A stretch of DNA of 64,000 nucleotides from JAICMB01 sp035295125 (GTDB lineage Bacteria > Acidobacteriota > Terriglobia > Bryobacterales > Bryobacteraceae), in NCBI GenBank assembly GCA_035295125.1, contig DATGJP010000115.1, positions 62,001 to 126,000 on the forward strand, read 5' to 3'. The position numbers were made by a program, and so were the translations under genes. The number at the start of each line of letters is the position of its first letter. Within the stretch, counting starts at the first letter, position 1. The notes below the pieces were generated by a model that saw only the letters and a list, made by a program, of their open reading frames with translations, was not told the origin of the DNA and did no database searches. Shown one piece after another: positions 1 through 6,933 of the stretch.

Positions 1-199
1 GAGCCATAAAGGCGCTTCGGAATGGATGACCCTCGATCTTGCCTTGAACCTTGACCAGACCGCGAGTACCAAAGAAGGCCGCAGACTCGGGCCAGATCAC
101 GTATGTCCAACTGCCCTTTTCGCCCCCCTTCTCCAATTTCGCCGTGAATCCCTTGTTGATTCTCCGTGATGTGTCGCGCGTTGTATTCTGTGTAGCCAT
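1..199 (-). CDS. DUF1905 domain protein (partial, C-terminus off window)
   Basis: Reading the minus strand from an ATG at 199 gives 66 codons without a stop to the window edge. The product begins MATQNTTRDTSRRINKGF and contains the segments GEKGSWTYVIWP and FFGTRGLVKVQG followed by GHPFRSAFMA. These match the small DUF1905 family, which forms a compact beta-barrel-like domain, often followed by a YdeI/OmpD-associated helical tail. Biochemical function of the family is not known. An AGGAGAA Shine-Dalgarno-like stretch lies just upstream of the ATG, which supports the start. Confidence 0.8.
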   Translation of the reverse strand, partial: MATQNTTRDTSRRINKGFTAKLEKGGEKGSWTYVIWPESAAFFGTRGLVKVQGKIEGHPFRSAFMA

Positions 200-714
200 C
201 AGAGTTCTCCTTCGATTCCCTTCATAGCTGAGTCGAACGTGGAGCACCGAAATCGACAGGAAATACCTTGCGCAAAGAAAAAGTCCTCGGTTCGTGTGTA
301 GGCAAGTTTGCCGGGAAACGCGCATCCGGCGGCCCGGTCGAGCTGCCCTCGTAAAAAAAGCTGTTACTCACCGTTACTGTTTACCGATTCTCTTGATGCT
401 TGAATGTGAATCTAAGCCATTGCAATCACGGCGCTTAGTAGGCTATGAGGTCGCAGTTATTGGCGTCGGGGTCGTGACGGGAGTTCGGGTGATTTGTGCC
501 GGGTGCGATGTTGGTGGAAACGGTGATTCCTCTTGCGCTGGAGGTCACCCTAGGGATTCAGCAAGAGATGCAATCACGGTGGGATGAAGCCGGTCGATCA
601 CGCCGACTCCAGGTTGATCGCGAGGGGAGTATGACAGTCGGCGTTACTTCGAAGTCTTTCGAATGACGCTGTCGGCAAGGGTGGTTTATACAGCAAGGGT
701 CAATTAAGACGTGC
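200..714. other. Gap, no supported gene
   Basis: About 515 bases between the DUF1905 gene and the outer-membrane protein gene. The longest open frame (294-587, plus, 97 codons) starts without a good ribosome site, is rich in Arg/Cys/Gly and resembles no family I know, so I do not call it. The stretch probably contains the promoter of the divergent DUF1905 gene. I see no tRNA, riboswitch or repeat here. Confidence 0.5.
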
Positions 715-1212
715 TCACGGAATCGCGATAAGCAGTCCCCAACTCAAGCCGATCGCTCGCTCATGCCCGTGGCCGAATGTGTATTCATAGGCAGGCTCAA
801 CGAAGCAGCCCAGTTTGTGTTTCGCTCCCGGCCAGTACATCAAGTCGAGCGCAAACTCCCCCGCGAGGCTGTTCTTCTTTATGCCGAATTGCCTTGCATG
901 AACCCACTCGGGTCCGATGCCAACCATGAATTCGACCTTCCTGGAGAGCGTCCAGGGTTTCTTGAAGAGCAAATCGGTGTCCCATTCGGCCGAGTGGCGA
1001 GCAAAGAGCGACGACGTACCAACCTCAATTTCGAGCCAGTTTTCAATTGGCGTGAATTCAACGGCTACATCACCGCCGACACTCGAACCCCCTCGAATGT
1101 TCCGACTACTTGCTCCGCCCAACTCGATAATTGCGACAGGTTCTCTTTCCACGGTCTGCGCAAGACCGCAATACGACAAGAGCAGCGATGTCGCGATAAG
1201 GTATCTGTGCAT
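715..1212 (-). CDS. Small exported protein, probable outer-membrane beta-barrel
   Basis: 165 residues. The N-terminus MHRYLIATSLLLSYCGLAQT is a clear Sec signal peptide with a likely cut after AQ or AQT. The rest alternates polar and hydrophobic residues in short strands (for example VAVEFTPIENWLEIEVG, FMVGIGPEWVHARQ, FALDLMYWP, CFVEPAYEYTFG) and ends with a strand GLSWGLLIAIP. That pattern is typical of small acidobacterial outer-membrane barrel proteins of 8 strands or so. No enzyme motif is visible. It stands alone, with the enolase gene upstream on the same strand but more than 340 bases away, so it is probably transcribed separately. Function unknown. Confidence 0.65.
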   Translation of the reverse strand: MHRYLIATSLLLSYCGLAQTVEREPVAIIELGGASSRNIRGGSSVGGDVAVEFTPIENWLEIEVGTSSLFARHSAEWDTDLLFKKPWTLSRKVEFMVGIGPEWVHARQFGIKKNSLAGEFALDLMYWPGAKHKLGCFVEPAYEYTFGHGHERAIGLSWGLLIAIP

Positions 1213-1558
1213 TTTCGGTGCAGTATACCAGTTCCACGCGAGCGCCGGTCAACGCGATGTATTCGCTGATCACAGTCCGTTATCCCGAGATTCCGATTCA
1301 TGCGCTCGATGCTGTCGTGACGTTAACCGCGACGATGTCTTTTGAGAGGTAACCGTCCGCGATTTTTGGATCTTCTCTAATCCCTTGAGGCACGTCGAAC
1401 CGAGTGACTCTGGGCATGTTGAGATTTATCAATCCGAGATTAGGTCTTGATGCGTTTGCGTAAGGACCTGGCTCACTTGGGCTTTCCCATAACAAGCAAC
1501 CATGATGCGCAATGTGACGGCCCTGCGCGCTCCCGCCGGCGGACTAATCGTGCGCTCT
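1213..1558. other. Gap downstream of enolase, no supported gene
   Basis: About 346 bases between the enolase stop and the barrel-protein gene. It holds a 65-codon minus-strand frame (1298-1495) with an unremarkable sequence and no ribosome site that I trust. I see no clear terminator or repeat. It probably contains the 3' end of the enolase transcript and the promoter of the barrel-protein gene. Confidence 0.4.
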
Positions 1559-2857
1559 CTACGCCGCTGCCAGCGTGGCCCTGCGGAACGTGCGGAAACC
1601 TGCAAAGCGGGACTGCTTGCCAAGTTGCCGCTCGATGCGGAGGAACTGGTTAAACTTCGCCACCCGTTCGCTGCGGCACGCCGAGCCCGTCTTAATATGG
1701 CCCGCGCCCGTTGCGACCGTGAGGTCGGCAATGAAGGTATCTTCCGTCTCGCCCGAACGGTGCGAAACAAAGCATCGGTACCCATTGGCGCGTGCCAGCT
1801 CGATCGTGTTCAACGTCTCGGTAACCGTCCCGATCTGGTTGAGCTTGATGAGAATCGAGTTTGCGACTCCGCGGTCGATACCTTCCTTCAGGATTGCCGG
1901 GTTGGTGCAGAAAATGTCATCCCCCACAAGCTCGATCTTTGATCCGAGTTGCTGCGTCAATTGCTTCCACCCGGCCCAGTCGTTCTCGCCCATTCCGTCT
2001 TCGAGCAGGATGATGGGATACTGCCGCACCCACGAATCCCAGATACCGATGAGTTCCTCGGACGAGATCGCCTTCTTGGTCGATTTAAAGAAGACGTATT
2101 TGCCGTTATCCCAGAGTTCGCTCGCCGCAGGATCGAGGCAAATGGAGATATCTTCCCCCGGTTTGTAGCCTGCCTTGAGAATTCCTTCCAGGATCACCTC
2201 GACGGCCTCATCGTTCGACTTGAGATTCGGCGCAAACCCGCCCTCGTCTCCAACGGCGGTGCTGTAGCCCTTCTTCGAAAGAACCGACTTCAGCGCGTGG
2301 AACGTCTCCACCGCCATGCGAATGGACTCCGCGAAGGTCTCGGCATGGTGCGGCGCGATCATGAACTCCTGAAAATCGACAGTATTGTCGGCGTGCCGGC
2401 CGCCATTGATCACGTTCAGGCAGGGCACAGGCAGCAGGGACGCATTGACTCCGCCGAGATACCGGAACAGGGGAAGCCGATGTGCTATCGCGGACGCACG
2501 CGCAGCCGCCATTGAAACCGAAAGAATGGCATTAGCCCCGAAGCGCGCCTTGTTGGGCGTGCCGTCCAATTGAATCATTGCCTCATCGATGCTTCTCTGA
2601 TCGGAGGCATCCATTCCCGTCAAACCTTTGGCAATTTCGTTGTTGACGTGACTGACGGCCTTCTGAACGCCCTTGCCGGAAAACCGGCCGCGATCGCCGT
2701 CGCGCAGCTCGACAGCTTCTTTTTCGCCGGTCGAGGCCCCAGACGGAACAGCCGCGCGGGCCGTTGTTCCATCCGTCAATGTGACTTCCGCTTCCACGGT
2801 TGGATTGCCTCGCGAATCGAGGATCTCCATTCCGATAATCTTTGTAATCTCAGGCAT
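1559..2857 (-). CDS. eno: Enolase under fluoride riboswitch control
   Basis: 432 residues, full length for enolase (2-phosphoglycerate to phosphoenolpyruvate, glycolysis, cytosol). The catalytic and metal residues are visible: E164 in DFQEFMI, E205 in VGDEGGFAP, metal ligands D242 (CLDPAAS), E286 (LLEDGMGE) and D313 (VGDDIFCTN), base K338 (ILIKLNQIGT), loop SHRSGETEDT and K389 (GHIKTGS). Enolase is the classical target of fluoride, which binds with Mg2+ and phosphate in the active site. The gene is preceded by a fluoride aptamer and its own start region (AGGAGCUAUCAUG) is complementary to that aptamer, so it should be made mainly when fluoride is present. This may be a second, stress-induced copy; whether another eno exists cannot be seen here. 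Start fixed by the AGGAG eight bases before ATG. Confidence 0.97.
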   Translation of the reverse strand: MPEITKIIGMEILDSRGNPTVEAEVTLTDGTTARAAVPSGASTGEKEAVELRDGDRGRFSGKGVQKAVSHVNNEIAKGLTGMDASDQRSIDEAMIQLDGTPNKARFGANAILSVSMAAARASAIAHRLPLFRYLGGVNASLLPVPCLNVINGGRHADNTVDFQEFMIAPHHAETFAESIRMAVETFHALKSVLSKKGYSTAVGDEGGFAPNLKSNDEAVEVILEGILKAGYKPGEDISICLDPAASELWDNGKYVFFKSTKKAISSEELIGIWDSWVRQYPIILLEDGMGENDWAGWKQLTQQLGSKIELVGDDIFCTNPAILKEGIDRGVANSILIKLNQIGTVTETLNTIELARANGYRCFVSHRSGETEDTFIADLTVATGAGHIKTGSACRSERVAKFNQFLRIERQLGKQSRFAGFRTFRRATLAAA

Positions 2858-2931
2858 GATAGCTCCTATGAAAAGACGCCACGATGGGCAGTCGAGCCCA
2901 TCCGGCTGTGACGGACATCATAGAAAGCAAA

Positions 2932-2954
2932 AGCTCCCACAAGACGTAGGAGCT
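2932..2954 (-). terminator. Terminator-like hairpin of the enolase riboswitch
   Basis: On the minus strand AGCTCCTAC, loop GTCTT, then GTGGGAGCT gives a nine-pair stem with one G-U pair, followed by a short T-rich run (TTTGCTTT). The 5' arm is the conserved 3' strand of the fluoride aptamer, so hairpin and aptamer exclude each other. Without fluoride the hairpin should form and stop transcription; with fluoride the aptamer should hold the strand. Confidence 0.7.
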
Positions 2955-2999
2955 ATCATTCCTCAGTGGAGGATGGTTATTGGTGAGGCTCCATCACCA
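2946..2999 (-). promoter_or_regulatory. Fluoride riboswitch aptamer 1 (crcB motif), upstream of eno
   Basis: On the minus strand it reads TGGTG-AUGGAGCCU-CACCA (P1 and its loop), then AUAACC, a short P3 hairpin, then AAUGAUAGCUCCUAC. This matches the crcB-motif consensus (GG-N-GAUGG-N-GU ... AAC ... GAU-N-CUCCUA). The loop GGAGC (2988-2992) pairs perfectly with GCUCC (2949-2953), which is the defining pseudoknot. The family binds F- through three Mg2+ ions. It sits about 90 bases ahead of the eno start, and its 3' strand overlaps a terminator-like hairpin and is complementary to the eno ribosome site. Confidence 0.93.
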
Positions 3000-3084
3000 G
3001 CCGGGCCTTGAGTTCAATTCCATTTTACTACCCTCGGAAACACAAAAAGTCTTTGAAACGCGCGCCGGCTGCGGTTAGAATTGA

Positions 3085-3142
3085 GGATAGCGGTGGAATT
3101 CGCTTAACGCCACAGCAATAGCTCGTGGCCAATGATTCCTAT
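3085..3142 (+). promoter_or_regulatory. Fluoride riboswitch aptamer 2, upstream of antiporter-CrcB operon
   Basis: Plus strand: P1 AGCG (3089-3092) with CGCT (3101-3104), loop GTGGAATT, then TTAAC, P3 GCCAC (3109-3113) with GTGGC (3125-3129), and AATGATTCCTAT. The pseudoknot GGAAT (3095-3099) with ATTCC (3135-3139) is perfect and differs from the usual GGNGU/ACNCC, so it is a compensated change. The conserved A that begins the loop (AUGG) is G here. Downstream CGTGGCC (3124-3130) can pair with GGCCACG (3163-3169), a possible alternative structure for switching. It lies 87 bases before the antiporter start. Confidence 0.82.
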
Positions 3143-3229
3143 GGCGGAAACGCTGTAGGTGAGGCCACGGATTTCAAGCCCGCAAGCAGCGCTCCCCAGG
3201 AAAACTGAATGTAAGGAGAACCCGACGGG

Positions 3230-4456
3230 ATGGATCAGGTTTGGATTCTCGCAGCGACCTGGTTGCTGCTTGCTCTGGTGGCGGTACTGATTGCAAACTG
3301 GCTGCGCATTTCAACAGCGCTGTCGGAAATCGTTGTGGGCACGGTCGCCCAGCTCATTATAGGGGCCGCGTTCGGTGCGGAGGCACTTGGCGGCAAAGCT
3401 CCCTGGATCGGGTTCCTGGCAGGTACGGGCGCAATCGTCCTGACTTTCCTAGCGGGAGCGGAACTTGATCCGGAGATCTTTCGAACCAAATGGCAGGAAT
3501 CGTTAGTCGTCGGTCTTGTCGGGTTCTTTGGACCCTTTCTCGGCGCGTCCCTGATCGCGCACTACATGCTCGGCTGGGCGTGGCGTCCTAGCTGGCTTGC
3601 CGGCGTAGCGCTCTCGACGACCTCGGTGGCCGTGGTCTACGCGGTCATGCTCGAACTAGGCTTCAACCGGACCAACTTCGGCAAGGCGATTCTCGCGTCG
3701 TGCTTTGTGAATGACCTCGGAACCGTTATCGCTCTCGGTTTGATCTTCTCGCCATTCACGACAAGAACACTGATTTTCGTCACTGTGAGCATCGCCGTTT
3801 TCGCTGTACTTCCATTTGTGACGTCCCGCTTTTTTCGCAAGTATGGCGGGCGCGTCTCGGAACTGGAGGCGAAATATCTTCTGTTCCTGCTCTTCGGAAT
3901 GGGTGGGCTCGCCGCCTGGTCCGGCAGCGAACCCGTGCTTCCGGCGTACATCATCGGGATGGTGCTTGCCGGGACCGTCGGTAAGGATCACGAGCTGATC
4001 CGGCGTTTGCGCACCGTAACTTTTGGCCTCCTGACGCCTTTCTATTTCATCCGGGCGGGGTCGTTTGTCTCGATTCCGGCCCTCGTCGCAGCACCGGTTT
4101 CCCTCCTGGTGCTATTCTTCGCGAAAATGACCACTAAGCTCGTTGGACTGGTGCCTACGATTCGCGCCTTCAACTATGTGGGCCACGAGGGGCTTTATTA
4201 TTCGCTGATGATGTCCACCGGCTTGACGTTCGGCACCATCTCCTCGTTGTTCGGTCTCAACCATGGCATCATTACGCAGGGCCAGTATTCACTGTTGGTC
4301 GCAACAGTCATTGGGAGCGCCGTTATTCCTACCGCGATCGCCAACGCGTTTTTCATGCCGAGACACCTGTTGGACGCGGCGGTTGCTCCGATGCCGGCGC
4401 CTCGGCCCCTGTCAGTTGTCGATGCCGCCGGCGCGTTGCGGCAGGACGGAGTCTAA
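3230..4456 (+). CDS. CPA2-type sodium/cation:proton antiporter
   Basis: 408 residues, about 12 predicted membrane helices, first gene after a fluoride aptamer. The family (KefB/NapA-like cation:proton antiporters) exchanges H+ for Na+ or K+ across the inner membrane. The core motif CFVNDLGTVIALG carries the N161-D162 pair, typical of the electroneutral branch. There is no C-terminal RCK/TrkA-N domain, so it is the short form. Sodium/proton antiporters are a known gene class behind fluoride riboswitches, where they may handle acidification caused by HF entry. The next gene, crcB, starts 3 bases after the stop, so the two are co-translated. An AAGGAG lies 11 bases before the ATG, a rather long spacing. 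Confidence 0.88.
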   Translation: MDQVWILAATWLLLALVAVLIANWLRISTALSEIVVGTVAQLIIGAAFGAEALGGKAPWIGFLAGTGAIVLTFLAGAELDPEIFRTKWQESLVVGLVGFFGPFLGASLIAHYMLGWAWRPSWLAGVALSTTSVAVVYAVMLELGFNRTNFGKAILASCFVNDLGTVIALGLIFSPFTTRTLIFVTVSIAVFAVLPFVTSRFFRKYGGRVSELEAKYLLFLLFGMGGLAAWSGSEPVLPAYIIGMVLAGTVGKDHELIRRLRTVTFGLLTPFYFIRAGSFVSIPALVAAPVSLLVLFFAKMTTKLVGLVPTIRAFNYVGHEGLYYSLMMSTGLTFGTISSLFGLNHGIITQGQYSLLVATVIGSAVIPTAIANAFFMPRHLLDAAVAPMPAPRPLSVVDAAGALRQDGV

Positions 4457-4459
4457 GAC

Positions 4460-4726
4460 TTGGACAGTTACGTCATGGTTTTGATTGGGGGCGGCTTGGG
4501 AGCTTTGTCCTCGTTGACCGAGCGTTTCCAACCGCATCCCCATTGGCGTTTGCTGCTGGTGGTCGGTTTCCTGGGCGGATACACCACTTTTTCCAGTTTC
4601 GAGTACGTAACGCTCCGGGCCGCGCGGCAAGACTCGAAGTGGATCGCACTCCTAAACGCCATTGGAAGCGTGGTAGCAGGTTACGTGGCCGTCTGGCTCG
4701 GCGTTGCCGCAGCCGGTCGCAGATGA
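4460..4726 (+). CDS. crcB: CrcB/Fluc-like fluoride channel protein lacking one helix
   Basis: Only 88 residues, against about 120-130 in the Fluc family of dual-topology fluoride channels. The N-terminal helix with GGGLGAL (10-16) and the signature break GFLGGYTTFSSFEY (36-49) in helix 3 are clear, and a C-terminal helix WIALLNAIGSVVAGYVAVWLG follows. What is missing is the stretch between residues 20 and 30: normal Fluc has a second helix with the motif GTLxxNxxG that carries a pore asparagine. The loss is in frame and no frameshift is visible. Start is TTG at 4460; an internal ATG at 4475 is a shorter alternative. It may need a partner, have changed role, or be inactive. Sits in operon with the antiporter and DUF190 genes, the usual CrcB company. 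Confidence 0.82.
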   Translation: MDSYVMVLIGGGLGALSSLTERFQPHPHWRLLLVVGFLGGYTTFSSFEYVTLRAARQDSKWIALLNAIGSVVAGYVAVWLGVAAAGRR

Positions 4727-4739
4727 AGGGAGGCAAGGT

Positions 4740-5459
4740 ATGTTGTCGAAGGGTCCAGCCAAGAAGGTGACCATCTATGTCAACGAAGACACGCAGCATC
4801 ATCTCGGTACGCTGTACGAGGCCATCCTGACGTATCTGATGCACAAAGGCGTGGCGGGGGCGACCGCGACCCGGGCCTTGGCGGGATTTGGGAGTCATCG
4901 CGAGTTGCACACTCCCAAAATCGAGGTGATGGCGTACCACCTGCCGATCCGCATCGAGTTTGTCGAAAGCGCGCAAAAGGTGGAGGAGTTGCTGCCGACC
5001 CTCTACGACATGATTTCGGACGGCCTGATCGAGGTCCAGGACACAAGCGTAATTAAGGTCGCCAGGAAGGAGAAGAAGAGCGAGCCAAAGCTGCCGCACG
5101 GGGAACAGCGCGGGCCTGCGAAGCTGATTCGCGTGTTCCTGGGCGAGGCGGATCGTTGGAACGGCGAACCGCTATACAATGCCATCGTCAATCGGCTACG
5201 CATGATGGACGTGTGCGGCGCAACGGTCTATCGCGGCATTCTCGGATACGGAGCGAAAGGGCACACACATAAAGAGCGCATGCTGCACTTCTCACACGAT
5301 CTCCCGGTGATGATCTCAATTGTGGAGCGCGCGGAGAAAGTGGATGAAATTCGCACTGCGTTGGAAGCCATGCTTACCGATGGACTGATCGTGATCTCCG
5401 ACGTTGAAATGATCCGGCTCATCCACAATAACGCTGGAGCGGCGAATGCAGAAGGCTAA
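4740..5459 (+). CDS. Tandem DUF190 protein (two domains)
   Basis: 239 residues holding two DUF190 domains, about 1-100 and 120-232, joined by a charged linker (KVARKEKKSEPKLPHGEQ). Each has the family pattern: KLIRVFLGEADRWNGEPLY..., then GATVYRGILGYG, a variable loop, LPVMISIVERAEKV and DGLIVISDVEMIRL. DUF190 is a small PII-like fold often found beside crcB, and its role in fluoride resistance is unknown. A GGGAGG six bases before the ATG at 4740 decides the start; reading further upstream would overlap crcB. The next DUF190 gene overlaps the end of this one by 14 bases. The first domain is more diverged (KKVTIYVNEDTQHH) than the second. Confidence 0.9.
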   Translation: MLSKGPAKKVTIYVNEDTQHHLGTLYEAILTYLMHKGVAGATATRALAGFGSHRELHTPKIEVMAYHLPIRIEFVESAQKVEELLPTLYDMISDGLIEVQDTSVIKVARKEKKSEPKLPHGEQRGPAKLIRVFLGEADRWNGEPLYNAIVNRLRMMDVCGATVYRGILGYGAKGHTHKERMLHFSHDLPVMISIVERAEKVDEIRTALEAMLTDGLIVISDVEMIRLIHNNAGAANAEG

Positions 5460-5787
5460 GATCCTCCGTCTGCATTTCTGCGAGGCCGACAAATACAATG
5501 GCAAGCCGTTGTACGACGCCATTGTGCGCAAGTGCTTCGACATGAATATTGCCGGCGCGACCGTATTCCGGGGACTGGAAGGATATGGCGAGACCGCCGA
5601 AATTCACCGCCGACATATAGGCTCAAAGGATCAGCCGGTCATCGTGATCGTCGTTGACAACGAAGAGCATATTGCAGAACTGATACCGGTTCTCGAAAGC
5701 ATGATGGACACCGGCCTGATTGCCGTATCGGACGTCGAAGTGGTTCGGGTACAACGCAATGTTCCATCGCATTCTGATCGCCAATGA
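5446..5787 (+). CDS. Single-domain DUF190 protein
   Basis: 113 residues, one complete DUF190 domain: KILRLHFCEADKYNGKPLYD, then GATVFRGLEGYG, DQPVIVIVVDNEEHI and DTGLIAVSDVEVVRV. It overlaps the tandem DUF190 gene by 14 bases upstream and the universal stress gene by 29 bases downstream, so translation is coupled across all three. With the tandem protein it makes three DUF190 domains in one fluoride-controlled operon. The domain is closer to the second than to the first domain of its neighbour, which suggests stepwise duplication. PII-like proteins usually form trimers, so a mixed trimer of the three domains is possible; that is inference. Confidence 0.9.
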   Translation: MQKAKILRLHFCEADKYNGKPLYDAIVRKCFDMNIAGATVFRGLEGYGETAEIHRRHIGSKDQPVIVIVVDNEEHIAELIPVLESMMDTGLIAVSDVEVVRVQRNVPSHSDRQ

Positions 5788-6187
5788 TGGCTCTGATGGA
5801 GCGCTGAGGGCTCTCGATGCCGCGCTGGATCTGGCTACGGCTGTGGGTTGTGCCGTCCACATGATCAGCGTTGAGGAAGACCTCCCGAAACACGCGGAAG
5901 CAGAAAGTCTGGACGAGATTCGGGAGGAGAAGAACCGCGAGGACACATACTTCGGGAAGCTGGGACAGCATGCAATCCAACGCGCCGCGCTGAAGGGCGT
6001 GACGCTGGAGCACACGATCGTGAGTGGACACGAGGTAAAGTCGGTCGTGGAATTTGCGCGTTCCGGCCGCTTTGACCTGCTCGTCGTTGGCTATGTGGGT
6101 CACTCAAAGCTCTACGACCACCTATGGGGCGGCACATCCCAAAACCTGACGCGGCTTTCACCTTGCAGCGTGCTGGTTGTGAAGTGA
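5759..6187 (+). CDS. Universal stress protein (UspA family)
   Basis: 142 residues from the ATG at 5759 (MFHRILIANDGSDGA). The Usp fold is clear: first strand HRILIANDGSDG, and the C-terminal GYVGHSKLYDHLWGGTS near the family ATP-binding pattern G-x2-G-x9-G-S/T, here with an extra G before T. It ends with the strand SVLVVK. The long helix (EAESLDEIREEKNREDTYFG) is unusually charged. It overlaps the DUF190 gene and its stop overlaps the GTG start of the ATPase gene, so it is part of the fluoride operon. Usp proteins bind ATP and aid survival under stress; the exact partner here is unknown. Confidence 0.88.
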   Translation: MFHRILIANDGSDGALRALDAALDLATAVGCAVHMISVEEDLPKHAEAESLDEIREEKNREDTYFGKLGQHAIQRAALKGVTLEHTIVSGHEVKSVVEFARSGRFDLLVVGYVGHSKLYDHLWGGTSQNLTRLSPCSVLVVK

Positions 6188-6933
6188 GCGCCGATCCGCT
6201 GATTGGGTTTCAACCCGAATTATCGCGATTGCGGAGAGCCATTCAGCAGCGGCAATCCCTGCTCGTCATGGGCGTGCGCGGGAGCGGCAAGACTGCACTT
6301 CTCCGGGCGGTCCTTCAGGATGCGATTTACGTCCGTTATACGAGCGTTCTGCACGATCTACTGATTCGTCTGGCACGTGAGCTGGCAGCGGCGGGACACC
6401 GTCCGCTGATTGACAGAACGAGCCGAGGTCGCGACCTCGATCATTGGCTCTGCGCCCAGACCAGCGTTCACCTCCGGGGCATTCTTTGGGCTGCAATCGA
6501 GGAACAACCTATCGTGTTGGTGCTCGATGATATCCAGGGTGCGCACGTGCGCAATTACCGCTTTCTTCAGCGCATTTACCATACGAAGGGTGCGGGCGTA
6601 ATTGCTGCCACACGCGACTATCCATGCCTCGGTGCTCTTTCTCGCTTGTTCTGGGACCCGCGGATGGTTGTCAGTGTTCCCCCGCTAACCCAGGCGGATG
6701 CCAGCACGTTGTTCAACCGCCTGGTGGTCCGACTCCGGCTCGGCCACTTGAATATTGCCGAGTTCCGCAAACAGGTGCTCGATTCAGCCCACGGGAATCC
6801 GGGCGAGATCATCGAGATGTGCAAGCTCGCGGCCGATCCGCAGTATCAACACGGGGCGCACGTGAAGTTCGCGCCATTAAGGATCGATGCCATCGTCAAG
6901 TTGGGCGCGTTACATGTGCCCGGTCGCGACTAA
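6184..6933 (+). CDS. AAA-type ATPase (IstB/ORC-like) ending the fluoride operon
   Basis: 249 residues with a GTG start that shares bases with the stop of the Usp gene (GTGA). P-loop VRGSGKTALL at about 37-46, Walker B VLVLDDIQ about 40 residues past the middle, a sensor-like IAATRDYP, and a small C-terminal helical part (DSAHGNPGEIIEMCKLA) of the kind seen in AAA/STAND ATPases of the ORC-CDC6/AAA_16 type. There is no effector domain and no transposase beside it, so it is not a clear IstB helper. The last 24 bases overlap the convergent gene on the minus strand. Its presence in a fluoride operon is unexpected. Role unknown; it may serve the neighbouring dynamins. Confidence 0.75.
   Translation: MSADPLIGFQPELSRLRRAIQQRQSLLVMGVRGSGKTALLRAVLQDAIYVRYTSVLHDLLIRLARELAAAGHRPLIDRTSRGRDLDHWLCAQTSVHLRGILWAAIEEQPIVLVLDDIQGAHVRNYRFLQRIYHTKGAGVIAATRDYPCLGALSRLFWDPRMVVSVPPLTQADASTLFNRLVVRLRLGHLNIAEFRKQVLDSAHGNPGEIIEMCKLAADPQYQHGAHVKFAPLRIDAIVKLGALHVPGRD

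Noticed and set aside
294..587. 97-codon plus-strand frame near the left edge
   Set aside because: No ribosome site, odd composition, no family; not enough support for a gene.
6184..6933. IstB-type transposition helper
   Set aside because: There is no IstA transposase or terminal repeat nearby and the gene is embedded in a fluoride operon.
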